Part shown: piece by piece, positions 1 through 7,578 of the stretch
Numbering within the stretch: the stretch's first letter is position 1
Layout: the number at the start of each line of letters is the position of its first letter
Assembly (NCBI GenBank): GCA_017472375.1
Contig: JAFUQL010000228.1
Coordinates: 1-25,016, forward strand
Source: Oscillospiraceae bacterium
GTDB lineage: Bacteria > Bacillota > Clostridia > Oscillospirales > Ruminococcaceae
DNA length: 25,016 bases
Direction of reading: 5' to 3'
Made by a program: the position numbers and the translations under genes
Notes under the pieces: model-generated
What the model was told of the DNA's origin: nothing
Database searches by the model: none
Seen by the model: only the letters and a program-made list of their open reading frames with translations

Positions 1-1647
1 GTTATAGGCAACAGCAAATTTCTCCTCGTCCAGCCCGCCGCAGGCTTCGTACAGGCTGCGCTTCACCATCAGGCAAGCGCCGGTCACCGCCATATAGTTC
101 TGGGAGGTCACAAGGCGGTACAGGTCGCCCACTGCATCGCCGGGATGGCTCTTGTGGCTGTGGCCTGCCGTGCCGTTGATGCCCATGATGACACCGCCGT
201 GCTGAATGGTGAAGTCCGGGAAGAGCAGCTTTGCACCCACACAGCCCACGTCCTCACGCTGGCTGTAGGTCAGCATCTCCTTCAAAAAGTCCTCGTCAAT
301 GACCTCGATGTCGTTGTTCAGCAACAGGATCTGCTCGCCCCTGCAATTGGCAACGCCCAGATTGCAGACCGCCGCAAAGTTGAAGCTGCCTTCATAGGTG
401 ACCACCGACAGGCCACGGAACTTTTGTTTTGCCTCCTCATAGTAGGCAAAGGTGGCGGGGTCAGTGGAATTGTTCTCCACCACCACCACCTCGAAGTTGT
501 CGTAGCCGGCCTTTTCATACAAGCTCTCAAGGCAGCGGCTCAGGTCGTCGATGTGATCCTTGTTGGGGATGATAACGCTGATGAGAGGCTCCCCGGTCAG
601 CTCGTACTTCACACGGTAGGCACCGGGCGCTCCCTCCAGCGGGGTCGCAGTGCCGGCAAGGCCCACCCGTTTCAGGTGGGCTTCAATGGCCCGGGCTCCG
701 GCCTGCACCGCATAGGGTTTGGCCTCCATCCCCTGCGCTGTGGATGCCGCATGGCCGCGCCAAATGTACATCACCTTGGGGATATGACGAATGCAGGCAG
801 CCTGCTCGGTCAGCCGCAAAATCAGGTCGAAGTCCTGGCTGCCGTTGAATTCACTGCGCTCCTCCGGACCGGCCTTGTCCAGCAGTTCCCGGGTAAAGAC
901 CGCAAGGTGGGTGATGTAGTTGCAGCCGCGCAGATAATCGGGAGCATAATCTGGCTTGAAGTGGTATCCGCCCAGTTCCTTCAGGTCTCCCGACAGCACG
1001 ATCTCATCGGTATAGACGAGATCTGCGCCGGTAGCCTGCATACACTGCACCACTTCATAGAGCGCATCGGGATACAGCAGGTCGTCATGGTCCAGCAGCG
1101 CCAATGCACCGCCGGTAGCCAGCTTGAAGCCCTCGGTGGTGTTCCCGGCAATACCCAGATTTTCCGGAAGCTTGTGGTAGAGGATGCGCTCCTCGCCCAA
1201 TGCGATCCGGCGGGCAGTGCGCCCCACTTCTGCGTGCTCTTCGTCCGAGGCATCTACCAGCACGAGCTGCCAATTCGGGTAGGTCTGGGCAGTAACGCTG
1301 CCGATCATCTCCTTGAGGAATTTCAGCGGCGTGTTGTACAGGGGCACCACCACACTGACCGGCAGGTCGCCGGGCAGCGGGTTGTCCTTCTGCCGCTTGA
1401 GCTGGCGCTTGGTGGGCTGGTCAGCCCGGTGCTGCCACCGATCCTTGTGCATGGCCAGACCGACGCGGAATTCCACCTCCCGCCATAGCTGCTCAAAGCC
1501 CTCCTCCTTCACGCAGTCCACACCGCGCTTTGCAAGGTCGGCCAGATGAGCGGGGCTTGCCAGGCGTTTCAGCATCCCGCCCACGCTGTCGGCGCGGGCT
1601 ACGTCGGCGGGCAGATTGTCCTCTGCTTTGACAGGTTTCTTTTGCAT
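1..1647 (-). CDS. Two-domain GT2 glycosyltransferase, partial (C-terminus off the left edge)
   Basis: The gene starts at ATG 1647-1645 behind an AAAGGA ribosome site. 549 codons are read without a stop before the window edge, so the C-terminus is missing. Two GT-A family 2 domains lie in tandem. The first begins near residue 97 (VSVVVPLYNTP), has a DHDD metal/nucleotide motif at 186-189 and an acceptor-side QDFD at 271-274. The second begins near residue 355 (LISVIIPNKD), with ENNSTD at 391-396 and NND at 444-446. No signal peptide or membrane helix is seen, so it probably acts on the inner membrane face. Enzymes of this layout extend rhamnose-containing or O-antigen-like glycans, and the upstream rmlC and ABC exporter genes fit that role. 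The donor and acceptor sugars cannot be read from the sequence. Confidence 0.9.
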   Translation of the reverse strand, partial: MQKKPVKAEDNLPADVARADSVGGMLKRLASPAHLADLAKRGVDCVKEEGFEQLWREVEFRVGLAMHKDRWQHRADQPTKRQLKRQKDNPLPGDLPVSVVVPLYNTPLKFLKEMIGSVTAQTYPNWQLVLVDASDEEHAEVGRTARRIALGEERILYHKLPENLGIAGNTTEGFKLATGGALALLDHDDLLYPDALYEVVQCMQATGADLVYTDEIVLSGDLKELGGYHFKPDYAPDYLRGCNYITHLAVFTRELLDKAGPEERSEFNGSQDFDLILRLTEQAACIRHIPKVMYIWRGHAASTAQGMEAKPYAVQAGARAIEAHLKRVGLAGTATPLEGAPGAYRVKYELTGEPLISVIIPNKDHIDDLSRCLESLYEKAGYDNFEVVVVENNSTDPATFAYYEEAKQKFRGLSVVTYEGSFNFAAVCNLGVANCRGEQILLLNNDIEVIDEDFLKEMLTYSQREDVGCVGAKLLFPDFTIQHGGVIMGINGTAGHSHKSHPGDAVGDLYRLVTSQNYMAVTGACLMVKRSLYEACGGLDEEKFAVAYN

Positions 1648-1698
1648 GGGTCTGTCCTTTCTGCGGGCGGCATGGCGGCCCGTTTTCGAATTTATGGC

Positions 1699-1750
1699 AA
1701 AACGCCGCCAAAGGCGCGCGGCCACTCCCGGCCCCGCGCCCGGCGGCGTT
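1699..1750 (-). terminator. Hairpin plus T-tract between the ABC ATPase and the glycosyltransferase
   Basis: On the minus strand AACGCCGCC (1750-1742) pairs with GGCGGCGTT (1709-1701), with a further GGCGCG/CGCGCC stem inside, and is followed by TTTTG. It directly follows the ATPase stop at 1754 and lies 50 bases before the glycosyltransferase start. It could end the exporter transcript or act as a partial terminator that lowers expression of the downstream gene. Confidence 0.6.
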
Positions 1751-1753
1751 CTG

Positions 1754-2485
1754 TTATTTCTCGGTCAGTTTATAGGCGTCGCACACCGTCTTGGTGTCGC
1801 CGTTCATCTTTAAATGGCCGTGCTCCAGCCAGGCCACCTTGTTGCACATACGCTCGATCTGCTCGATGGAATGGGACACCAGGATCACCGTAGTGCCGCC
1901 GCTCATCAGCTTCTGCATACGCTCCTCGCACTTCTTCTGGAACAGGAAGTCGCCCACCGACAGGATCTCATCCGCGATCAGGATGTCGGGCTTGGTGATG
2001 GTAGCGATAGCAAAGGCAATGCGGGCCACCATGCCGCTGGAATAGTTCTTCAGCGGAACGTCCAGGAAGTCCTCCAGTTCGCTGAACTCCACGATCTCGT
2101 CGAACTTGGAGTCAATGTACTTGGGGGTGAAGCCCAGCACCGTACCGTTCAGGTAGATGTTCTCCCGGGCGGTCAGGTCCATGTCGAAGCCGGCGCCCAG
2201 CTCGATGAGGGGAGCAATGGTGCCATTCACCTTCACACTGCCCGCAGAGGGCTTATAGACGCCGGAGATGACCTTCAGCAGGGTGGACTTGCCGGAGCCA
2301 TTCAGGCCGATCAGACCGTAAAAGTCGCCGGGTTCCACCGTCAGGCTCACATCACGCAGGGCGTAGAACTCGTCGAACTGCAGACGACCCTTGGCCAGCG
2401 CGAGAAAATATTCCTTGAAGCTCTCGTGCTTCTCCTTCGAGAGGTTGAAGCGCATGGAGACATTGTTCACTTCGATGATTCCCAT
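1754..2485 (-). CDS. ABC transporter ATPase for polysaccharide/teichoic acid export (TagH/Wzt/RgpD type)
   Basis: A 243-residue ATPase that powers export of a lipid-linked wall glycan through the permease encoded just upstream. Walker A is GLNGSGKST at 60-68, the ABC signature is YSSGM at 148-152, Walker B is DILIADE at 167-173 and the switch histidine is H205. The start chosen is ATG 2485, which follows GAGAGG and comes 10 bases after the permease stop; a longer reading frame upstream would run into the permease gene. The ~30-residue insert between the first beta strand and Walker A (the KEKHESFKEYF region) is typical of TagH/Wzt proteins. The C-terminal carbohydrate-binding domain found in some Wzt proteins is absent, so export is probably not gated by recognition of a chain-end modification. 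Confidence 0.93.
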   Translation of the reverse strand: MGIIEVNNVSMRFNLSKEKHESFKEYFLALAKGRLQFDEFYALRDVSLTVEPGDFYGLIGLNGSGKSTLLKVISGVYKPSAGSVKVNGTIAPLIELGAGFDMDLTARENIYLNGTVLGFTPKYIDSKFDEIVEFSELEDFLDVPLKNYSSGMVARIAFAIATITKPDILIADEILSVGDFLFQKKCEERMQKLMSGGTTVILVSHSIEQIERMCNKVAWLEHGHLKMNGDTKTVCDAYKLTEK

Positions 2486-2495
2486 ACAGCACCTC

Positions 2496-3293
2496 TCACA
2501 TATACAGCACAAACCGGTCCTGGGTGCGCTTGAACATAAACAAGCCCACCGCAAGGCTGAACAGCGCACAGCCGCCGCACACCGCGATCATCACCGGGGT
2601 CAGACCTTCGCCCCACAGCGCACAGCTGCGGAAGGCGGTGATGTACCAGTACAGCGGGTTCAGATGGATGATGTAATATACGATGCCGGTCATCTGCTCT
2701 GCATCGTAGAAAATGGCACTGCCGTAGCTGAGGGCGGTGCAGAACACCTCCCACATATGCATCACATCGCGAAAAAACACATAGGTTGCCGACAGAAACA
2801 GGCCGATGCCCAGGCAGAAAATAAACAGGGTGACCAGCGGATACAGGCACAGCAGGAAGGTGCCGTACAGCGGGGTGCGGGTGAACAGCATCACCACCAG
2901 CAGCGCCACAAAGCTGAACAGGCAGTTCACGAGGCCGAAGCAGACCTTCTCCAGCGGGAAGATATACTTGGGAATGTACACCTTGCGCAGCAGCGGGGCA
3001 TTTTTCAGCACGCTCTCCATGGCCATGGTGGTGGACTCACGGAAGAAGTTGAACAGCAGCTGACCAATGAGCAGGAACACTGCAAAATTCTCGATGTTGC
3101 CGCCCTTCATGTTGGCAAAAATGCTGGTGAAGATGGCGTACATGACCACACACATCAACAGAGGGTTCAGCACGCTCCATGCAACACCCAGCACACTGCG
3201 CCGGTATTTCAGCTTAAAATCACGGGTAATCAGGTTCTGCAGCAGATAGCGATACCGCCACAGGTCCTTCGTATACAGCTTCAGATTGGCCAA
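2496..3293 (-). CDS. ABC-2 type polysaccharide export permease (TagG/Wzm/RgpC type)
   Basis: The membrane half of the exporter, about 265 residues with around six hydrophobic segments. The N-terminal part (NLITRDFKLKYRRSVLGVAW) is the conserved amphipathic entry of TagG/Wzm/RgpC permeases. I place the start at TTG 3293-3291, because AAAGGTGG lies about 10 bases upstream and itself overlaps the last codons of rmlC. A longer version from TTG 3314 would overlap rmlC by 14 bases and has no obvious ribosome site. No ATG is available near the N-terminus. The gene is probably translationally coupled to rmlC (7 bases between stop and start) and it sits immediately before its ATPase. Confidence 0.88.
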   Translation of the reverse strand: MANLKLYTKDLWRYRYLLQNLITRDFKLKYRRSVLGVAWSVLNPLLMCVVMYAIFTSIFANMKGGNIENFAVFLLIGQLLFNFFRESTTMAMESVLKNAPLLRKVYIPKYIFPLEKVCFGLVNCLFSFVALLVVMLFTRTPLYGTFLLCLYPLVTLFIFCLGIGLFLSATYVFFRDVMHMWEVFCTALSYGSAIFYDAEQMTGIVYYIIHLNPLYWYITAFRSCALWGEGLTPVMIAVCGGCALFSLAVGLFMFKRTQDRFVLYM

Positions 3294-3300
3294 GACGGGG

Positions 3301-3867
3301 TTACCACCTTTCAAAATAGTCGAAGGTCTGGGCGGCGAAGGGCTCGTGCTTCTTATCCTTCTCGCTCAGCATATATTCGCAACCGCAATCCGGCCACTGG
3401 ATGCCCACAGTGGGATCGTTGTAAGGAATGCCACCCTCCGCGGTGGGGCAGTAAGTGTCGGTGCACTTGTAGCAGAACTCTGCCACATCGCTCAGCACCA
3501 GGAAACCATGTGCAAAGCCCTCGGGCACATAGAGCATCTTCTTGTTTTGGGCACTCAGGGTCACACCCACCCATTTTCCGAAGGTGGGGCTGTTCGGGCG
3601 GCAATCCACCGCCACATCGAACACCTCGCCCAGGGTCACGCGCACCAGCTTGCCCTGGGTGTGCTCCTTTTGAAAATGCACACCGCGCAGAACACCGCGG
3701 CTGGAGCGGGACTGGTTGTCCTGCACGAACTCACGGTCGATGCCGGCTGCGGCAAACTCCTCTTTGTGGTAGGTCTCCATAAAATAGCCGCGGTCATCGC
3801 CGAAAACGGTGGGCTCCACGATCTGCACGCCGGGCAGCTCGGTCTGAGTAAACTTGAACTTTCCCAT
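3301..3867 (-). CDS. rmlC: dTDP-4-dehydrorhamnose 3,5-epimerase
   Basis: The enzyme epimerises dTDP-4-keto-6-deoxyglucose at C3 and C5, the third step of dTDP-L-rhamnose synthesis in the cytosol. The 188-residue length is standard for RmlC. The family motifs are visible: DDRGYFMETY near residue 24, NQSRSSRGVLRGVHFQ with the likely catalytic base H64, YVPEGFAHGF at 113-122, and FCYKCTD with the catalytic tyrosine near 133. I chose ATG 3867, preceded by GAAAGAGAG, over an in-frame extension of 22 residues that reads through the 5'-UTR palindrome. It is the first gene of a four-gene surface-glycan operon, which suggests that the exported polymer contains rhamnose. The rmlA, rmlB and rmlD genes are not in this window. 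Confidence 0.94.
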   Translation of the reverse strand: MGKFKFTQTELPGVQIVEPTVFGDDRGYFMETYHKEEFAAAGIDREFVQDNQSRSSRGVLRGVHFQKEHTQGKLVRVTLGEVFDVAVDCRPNSPTFGKWVGVTLSAQNKKMLYVPEGFAHGFLVLSDVAEFCYKCTDTYCPTAEGGIPYNDPTVGIQWPDCGCEYMLSEKDKKHEPFAAQTFDYFERW

Positions 3868-3899
3868 TTGAATTCGCTCTCTTTCTTTCCAGGACCATG

Positions 3900-3929
3900 G
3901 GGCGGCCTCTTGATGCATCAAAACCGCCC
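3900..3929 (-). promoter_or_regulatory. Palindromic element in the rmlC 5' leader
   Basis: A perfect 12-base palindrome TTGATGCATCAA (3910-3921) is nested inside GGGCGG/CCGCCC arms (3900-3905 and 3924-3929). It starts about 12 bases after the predicted transcription start. It could be an operator for a dimeric repressor or a stable RNA stem in the leader; the sequence does not decide between them. Confidence 0.5.
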
Positions 3930-3947
3930 TCATATAAAGTTGTAATT

Positions 3948-3976
3948 ATTTTATCACATCCGGGAGCTCTTTTCAA
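3948..3976 (-). promoter_or_regulatory. Promoter of the rmlC operon
   Basis: On the minus strand TTGAAA (3976-3971) and TAAAAT (3953-3948) are 17 bases apart, and a TGA precedes the -10 box (an extended -10). The predicted start is near 3941, giving a leader of about 74 bases before ATG 3867. Confidence 0.7.
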
Positions 3977-4031
3977 TGCACTGCAGCGGTTGTTCCGATG
4001 CTTGCGTGCAAAACGAACAAAATCCGCTCAT

Positions 4032-5390
4032 TTATCCCAGATTACGCAGCGCCTTGGGCAAGTGATTCTTCACCCTGCCGCCGCTCACTTTACCGCCGCC
4101 CAGGGGCAGGCCGTCCACCGTCACACAGCACCAGCCGTTCTGCGCGGCATGTGCATCGATCTCCTCGCCCCGCAGCCATCCCGCAAGCCGTTCGTCGTTT
4201 AAGGTCAGCTCTTCACGGTTGGTGCACTGGGCACCGAATGCAGTGAACAAATGGTGTGCCGGTACAAAACGGCCTTTCTGCACCGAGCCAGCCAGAACGC
4301 CTGCCCGCAGGATGTGCAGCTTCAGTGCAGGCAATTCGGGTGGGGCGAGCAGCACCATATCATCCAAGAGGGTCACAGGCATTTCCGCCAGCGTCGGGAA
4401 GCTCTGCTTTGCAAAAGCATACCACTCTTTGCAGGTTTTTGCGGGCTTCTGAGGCTTCAGCCGGGCATCCTTTTCACCCTCTCCACGGCTGTTTTTGCGC
4501 AGACGGGCCATAAAGTGGCCTTCGCCTCCGTTACAGGGCCAGATGCGCCGCGTTTTTTCCACCGCATATTGGAATTCACCGCACCGGTTTTTCTCACCGG
4601 CACAGCCATACTCCACGCCGCAATCCAAAAGCTCAAACTCCGGATGCCGCTCAAGAAATGCCCCAACCTGCATCTCGTCCTCCTCAGGGGCGAACGTACA
4701 GGTGGAGTATACCAGCAGACCGCCCTCTGTCAGGCAGACCGCAGCCGCATCCAGGATCTCCCGGCCCAGCTCGGCGCAGTGTTCCACCAACCCCTGGTTG
4801 TGCTGCGCCATGGCCTGGGGCTCCTTGCGGAACATCCCCTCGCCGCTGCAGGGGGCATCCACCAGCACCCGATCGAAATAGCCGGGCAGGGCCTTTGCGA
4901 TGCGCTCCGGCGTTTCATTCAGCACCAGTGCATTGGGTACGCCCATCCGCTCCAGATTCTGCCGCAGGATGACCGCCCGGCCGCTGTCATACTCATTGCT
5001 CACCAAAAGCCCTTCGCCGCCCAGCGCAGCCGCAAGCTGACTGCTCTTTCCGCCAGGGGCAGCGCACAGGTCCAGCACCTTATGGCCGGGCCGCACATCC
5101 AAAAGCTCTGCGGGCGCACTGGCCGAGGGTTCCTGCGAATAGAACGCCCCCGCATGGTGGTACGGGTGCCGCCCCAGCTTCACAGTCGGATCAGGCACCA
5201 GCAGACCCATGCTGCAAAAAGGCGATGGCTCCACCGCAAACTCCACCCTGGCGCAGAACTCCTCACGGGTCATGCGCAGGCGGTTCACGGTCACGCCGCG
5301 GGCCGGCTTTTCACTGGGAGCCGCATAGAGCGCTTCGTACCGCTCCCCCAGCAGCGCCCGCTCCCGGGCTTCAAAGTATTCGGTGGGCAT
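4032..5390 (-). CDS. 16S rRNA m5C methyltransferase, RsmF/RsmB family (NOL1/NOP2/Sun)
   Basis: A 452-residue SAM-dependent RNA cytosine-C5 methyltransferase, probably acting on 16S rRNA. The SAM site is LDLCAAPGGKSSQL (106-119). The catalytic motif IV is DAPCSGEGMF with C181, and motif VI is YSTCTFAPEEDE with C231; both cysteines of the two-cysteine mechanism are present. The region after residue ~290 matches the PUA-like RNA-binding tail of RsmF/YebU-type enzymes. The short N-terminal domain, rather than a NusB-like one, also points to RsmF more than RsmB. The start at 5390 has a good GGGAGG site. It is apparently a single-gene unit, with an upstream region shared with a divergent small ORF. 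The exact target base is not known from the sequence. Confidence 0.9.
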   Translation of the reverse strand: MPTEYFEARERALLGERYEALYAAPSEKPARGVTVNRLRMTREEFCARVEFAVEPSPFCSMGLLVPDPTVKLGRHPYHHAGAFYSQEPSASAPAELLDVRPGHKVLDLCAAPGGKSSQLAAALGGEGLLVSNEYDSGRAVILRQNLERMGVPNALVLNETPERIAKALPGYFDRVLVDAPCSGEGMFRKEPQAMAQHNQGLVEHCAELGREILDAAAVCLTEGGLLVYSTCTFAPEEDEMQVGAFLERHPEFELLDCGVEYGCAGEKNRCGEFQYAVEKTRRIWPCNGGEGHFMARLRKNSRGEGEKDARLKPQKPAKTCKEWYAFAKQSFPTLAEMPVTLLDDMVLLAPPELPALKLHILRAGVLAGSVQKGRFVPAHHLFTAFGAQCTNREELTLNDERLAGWLRGEEIDAHAAQNGWCCVTVDGLPLGGGKVSGGRVKNHLPKALRNLG

Positions 5391-5456
5391 AAAAAACCTC
5401 CCTCAAAAATGTATAGGTCTCCGGCAGTGTGGAAAGACTATGGTTGCAGGCAGAGA

Positions 5457-5515
5457 GAGCGGCCCGTCCGTTCTTTCGGCCGCTCATTCTCCGCCGGATC
5501 CACCGGCGGCTTTTT
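5457..5515 (+). promoter_or_regulatory. Two tandem hairpins, the second a terminator/attenuator, upstream of the Asn-rich peptide
   Basis: The first hairpin pairs GAGCGGCC (5457-5464) with GGCCGCTC (5478-5485). The second pairs CCGCCGG (5491-5497) with CCGGCGG (5503-5509) across a 5-base loop and is followed by CTTTTT (5510-5515), the form of an intrinsic terminator. Only 8 bases later comes the AAAGGAG site of the small ORF. An upstream TCCGGC (5420-5425) is complementary to GCCGGA (5493-5498) and could form a competing antiterminator pairing. This suggests attenuation or a short RNA ending at 5515. I see no convincing promoter for it. Confidence 0.5.
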
Positions 5516-5538
5516 CAACACCGAAAGGAGATCCCATC

Positions 5539-5667
5539 ATGGACAACCGCAACGCTAAGAACAGTACCAACGCCACCAACAGCACCAATGGTCAGAATGC
5601 TCAGAACGGCCAGAACGCTCAGAACAAGACCACCAGCAAGACCAGCAACGCCAAGAACTGCAAATAA
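5539..5667 (+). CDS. Small Asn-x-x repeat peptide, 42 residues, unknown function
   Basis: A short ORF with a strong AAAGGAG site 8 bases before ATG 5539 and a strong terminator 19 bases after its stop. Twelve of its 42 residues are Asn. Nine of these (positions 5, 8, 11, 14, 17, 20, 23, 26, 29) fall exactly every third residue, the other positions being mainly Ala, Ser, Thr, Gly, Gln and Lys. In DNA this is a degenerate 9-base repeat region. There is no signal peptide, hydrophobic core or acidic residue beyond Asp2, and it ends in Cys-Lys. It is expected to be disordered or to form an extended repeat fold. I do not recognise a characterised family. The ribosome site, terminator and regular repeat argue that it is expressed rather than a chance ORF. 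Confidence 0.7.
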   Translation: MDNRNAKNSTNATNSTNGQNAQNGQNAQNKTTSKTSNAKNCK

Positions 5668-5685
5668 ATAAGCGTTCATCCGCAC

Positions 5686-5725
5686 AAAAGGCTGAGACCA
5701 GGGCGTTTCCCGGCCTCAGCCTTTT
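5686..5725. terminator. Bidirectional terminator between the Asn-rich peptide and mrnC
   Basis: AAAAGGCTGAG (5686-5696) pairs with CTCAGCCTTTT (5715-5725). The T-rich end on each strand lets it serve both the plus-strand small ORF and the minus-strand mrnC, whose stop is at 5731. Confidence 0.85.
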
Positions 5726-5730
5726 GCGGT

Positions 5731-6138
5731 TCACTTCATTGCGTTTTCAAGATCAACGCTGTTCCAGATCTGCTCAAACAGCTCCTGGATCCGCTCGTCC
5801 ATCCCCTGCAGATACAGCCAGCCGAACAGTGCCTCCAAGCCGGTGGATGCCCGGTACTCAGCCGGGGTGGCATGCTTTGCCACCGAGGCCTTGCTGGCAT
5901 TCTTGCCACGGTGCAGCACCGCAAGTTCCTTCTCGGTCAGCAGCGGCTCAACAGCAGGCAGAGCGGCACACTGTGCCTTAGCCGATACATACTTGATGGC
6001 CGTGCTGTGCAGTCGGCCGGGCTGCAGGCGGGTGTACTCCACCAGCCTGCGGCGCACCAGCAGTTCAAATACGCTGTCGCCCACAAACGCCAGGCTCAGC
6101 GGCGACTGCTCCCGAATGTCCACTTTTTCCTTCTGCAT
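5731..6138 (-). CDS. mrnC: Mini-ribonuclease III
   Basis: A 135-residue RNase III catalytic domain without a double-stranded RNA-binding domain; such enzymes mature 23S rRNA ends in Firmicutes. The signature LAFVGDSVFELLVR (16-29) carries the catalytic Asp21, and STGLEALFGWLYL (98-110) carries the second acidic site, Glu102. The KHATPAEYR segment (89-96) is also typical of the family. ATG 6138 follows a GGAGAAG site. The frame is open further upstream, but only by overlapping the end of obgE. It lies 31 bases after obgE and ends at a strong terminator, so it is probably the second gene of an obgE-mrnC transcript. Confidence 0.9.
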   Translation of the reverse strand: MQKEKVDIREQSPLSLAFVGDSVFELLVRRRLVEYTRLQPGRLHSTAIKYVSAKAQCAALPAVEPLLTEKELAVLHRGKNASKASVAKHATPAEYRASTGLEALFGWLYLQGMDERIQELFEQIWNSVDLENAMK

Positions 6139-6169
6139 GGGGTCTTCTCCGTGCGGTGCAAAACCGCGA

Positions 6170-7450
6170 TCAGAATACATAGTCGAACTCAAACTCGCCG
6201 ATCTTGATGGTGTCATCCTCCTGGACGCCGCGCTTCACCAGCTCGTCCAGAATGCCGCTGTCACCCAACTGGCGCTGGAAGTACTGCAGACTCTCGTAAT
6301 CCTCCACATCGCTGCCTTCCAGAATGCGCTCCAGCCAGGGAGCATCGATCTCGAAGACATGCTCTTCAGTCTGGGTGATCACGAAGCTGCGGGGGCCTTC
6401 GGTTTTGACAGGGGCCACATAGTCAGCCTCATAGGTCTGCACCGGCGGAAGCTGCTGCAGACGCTCATACACCATACCGGGCAGGCCGCGCAGGCCCTGC
6501 TGGGTGGCAGCGGAAATGGGCAGGAACACCAGGCCCTTTTCCTCGATGTATGCCTTGAAGGTCTCGATCTGCTCCTCGGTGGCGATGTCGCACTTGTTGC
6601 CCAGCACGATCTGAGGACGGGTGGACAGCTGCTCGCTGAAATTCACCAGCTCTTCGTTGATCTTCTCGAAGTCCTCAATGGGGTCGCGGCCCTCACAGCC
6701 AGACACATCCACCACATGCAGCAGCAGGCGGCAGCGCTCCACATGGCGCAGGAAGTCATGACCAAGGCCGATCCCCTCGCTGGCACCCTCGATCAGGCCG
6801 GGGATGTCAGCCGCCACAAAGCTGGCCTCAGGGCCCACCTGCACCACGCCCAACACGGGGGTCAGGGTGGTAAAGTGATAGTTTGCGATCTTCGGCTTGG
6901 CTGCACTGATGACCGAGATCAAAGTCGATTTGCCCACATTGGGGAAACCGATCAAGCCCACGTCCGCGATCAGCTTTAGCTCCAGCTTGATCTCAAACTC
7001 CTCGCCGGGGAAGCCGGGCTTCGCAAACTTGGGGATCTGCCGGGTGGGGGTCGCAAAATGCGCGTTGCCCCAGCCGCCGCGGCCACCCTTGGCCACCACC
7101 ACCGGCTTATCGCCGGAGATGTCAGCCATGACCTGGCCGCTGCGCGCCTCCTTCACCAGAGTGCCGCGGGGCACACGGATGATCAGATCAGCGCCGTTTT
7201 TTCCGCTGCAGCGCTTGCCGCTGCCATTCACACCGGGCTCGGCGGAATACTTGCGCTTATACTTGAAATCCATCAGAGTGGACAGGTTGTCGTCCGCCAG
7301 GAACAGCACATCGCCGCCCTTACCGCCGTCGCCGCCGTCAGGGCCGCCCGCCGCCACAAACTTCTCGCGGTGGAAACTGACTGCGCCGTCGCCGCCCTTG
7401 CCGGCCTTGATGAAGATCTTCGCCACATCCACAAAACTGCCGTTTCCCAT
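6170..7450 (-). CDS. obgE: GTPase Obg (CgtA), 50S ribosome assembly
   Basis: A 426-residue Obg GTPase that binds late 50S precursors and links ribosome assembly to the nucleotide state of the cell. The glycine-rich Obg fold covers residues 1-160 (KAGKGGDGAVSFHREK at 15-30, GGPDGGDGGKGGDV at 35-48). The G domain has G1 GFPNVGKST (168-176), G3 DIPG (215-218) and G4 NKCD (285-288). An OCT domain fills about 350-426, the extra C-terminal domain found in many Gram-positive Obg proteins. ATG 7450 is preceded by AAGGAGGG. It is separated from rpmA by a terminator and has its own likely promoter, although its place after rplU-rpmA is the common bacterial order. Confidence 0.96.
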   Translation of the reverse strand: MGNGSFVDVAKIFIKAGKGGDGAVSFHREKFVAAGGPDGGDGGKGGDVLFLADDNLSTLMDFKYKRKYSAEPGVNGSGKRCSGKNGADLIIRVPRGTLVKEARSGQVMADISGDKPVVVAKGGRGGWGNAHFATPTRQIPKFAKPGFPGEEFEIKLELKLIADVGLIGFPNVGKSTLISVISAAKPKIANYHFTTLTPVLGVVQVGPEASFVAADIPGLIEGASEGIGLGHDFLRHVERCRLLLHVVDVSGCEGRDPIEDFEKINEELVNFSEQLSTRPQIVLGNKCDIATEEQIETFKAYIEEKGLVFLPISAATQQGLRGLPGMVYERLQQLPPVQTYEADYVAPVKTEGPRSFVITQTEEHVFEIDAPWLERILEGSDVEDYESLQYFQRQLGDSGILDELVKRGVQEDDTIKIGEFEFDYVF

Positions 7451-7470
7451 GGTTTTCCCTCCTTTTTCGC

Positions 7471-7495
7471 CGGGGCAGGTTCATCCCCTGCCCCG
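7471..7495 (-). promoter_or_regulatory. GC-rich hairpin at the 5' end of the obgE transcript
   Basis: CGGGGCAGG (7495-7487 on minus) and CCTGCCCCG (7479-7471) form a 9-bp perfect stem with a 7-base loop. The predicted transcription start is at about 7496, so the RNA would begin with this stem, and the AAGGAGGG site follows a few bases after it. On the plus strand the same stem is followed by CTTTTCT, but no plus-strand gene ends here. Confidence 0.55.
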
Positions 7496-7502
7496 CTTTT
7501 CT

Positions 7503-7531
7503 ATTATAAACCGTTCAGAACTTGATTTTCA
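7503..7531 (-). promoter_or_regulatory. Promoter of obgE
   Basis: A perfect TATAAT (7508-7503 on minus) lies downstream of the rpmA terminator. The -35 region is weak (TGAAAA at 17 bases, or TTGTGA at about 20 bases). Its position after a terminator and before obgE supports a separate transcript. Confidence 0.55.
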
Positions 7532-7566
7532 CAAGAAAAGGCCGAGCCACAGGGGCCCGGCCTTCC
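7531..7566 (-). terminator. Terminator after rpmA
   Basis: On the minus strand AAGGCCG (7564-7558) pairs with CGGCCTT (7544-7538), with further GC pairing inside, followed by TTTTCTTG. It starts 13 bases after the rpmA stop and separates rplU-rpmA from obgE-mrnC. Confidence 0.75.
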
Positions 7567-7578
7567 GATGCAATGCAA

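Noticed and set aside
145..1488. 447-codon plus-strand frame opposite the glycosyltransferase
   Set aside because: The minus strand encodes two clear GT2 domains with catalytic motifs; the plus frame has no recognisable motif.
2391..3782. 463-codon plus-strand frame across the ABC permease and rmlC
   Set aside because: It spans several recognised minus-strand genes and has no start signal.
5539..5640. The 9-base Asn repeat as a CRISPR or tandem DNA satellite
   Set aside because: The repeats are short, degenerate at third positions and keep the reading frame, so they are explained by protein periodicity; there are no spacers.
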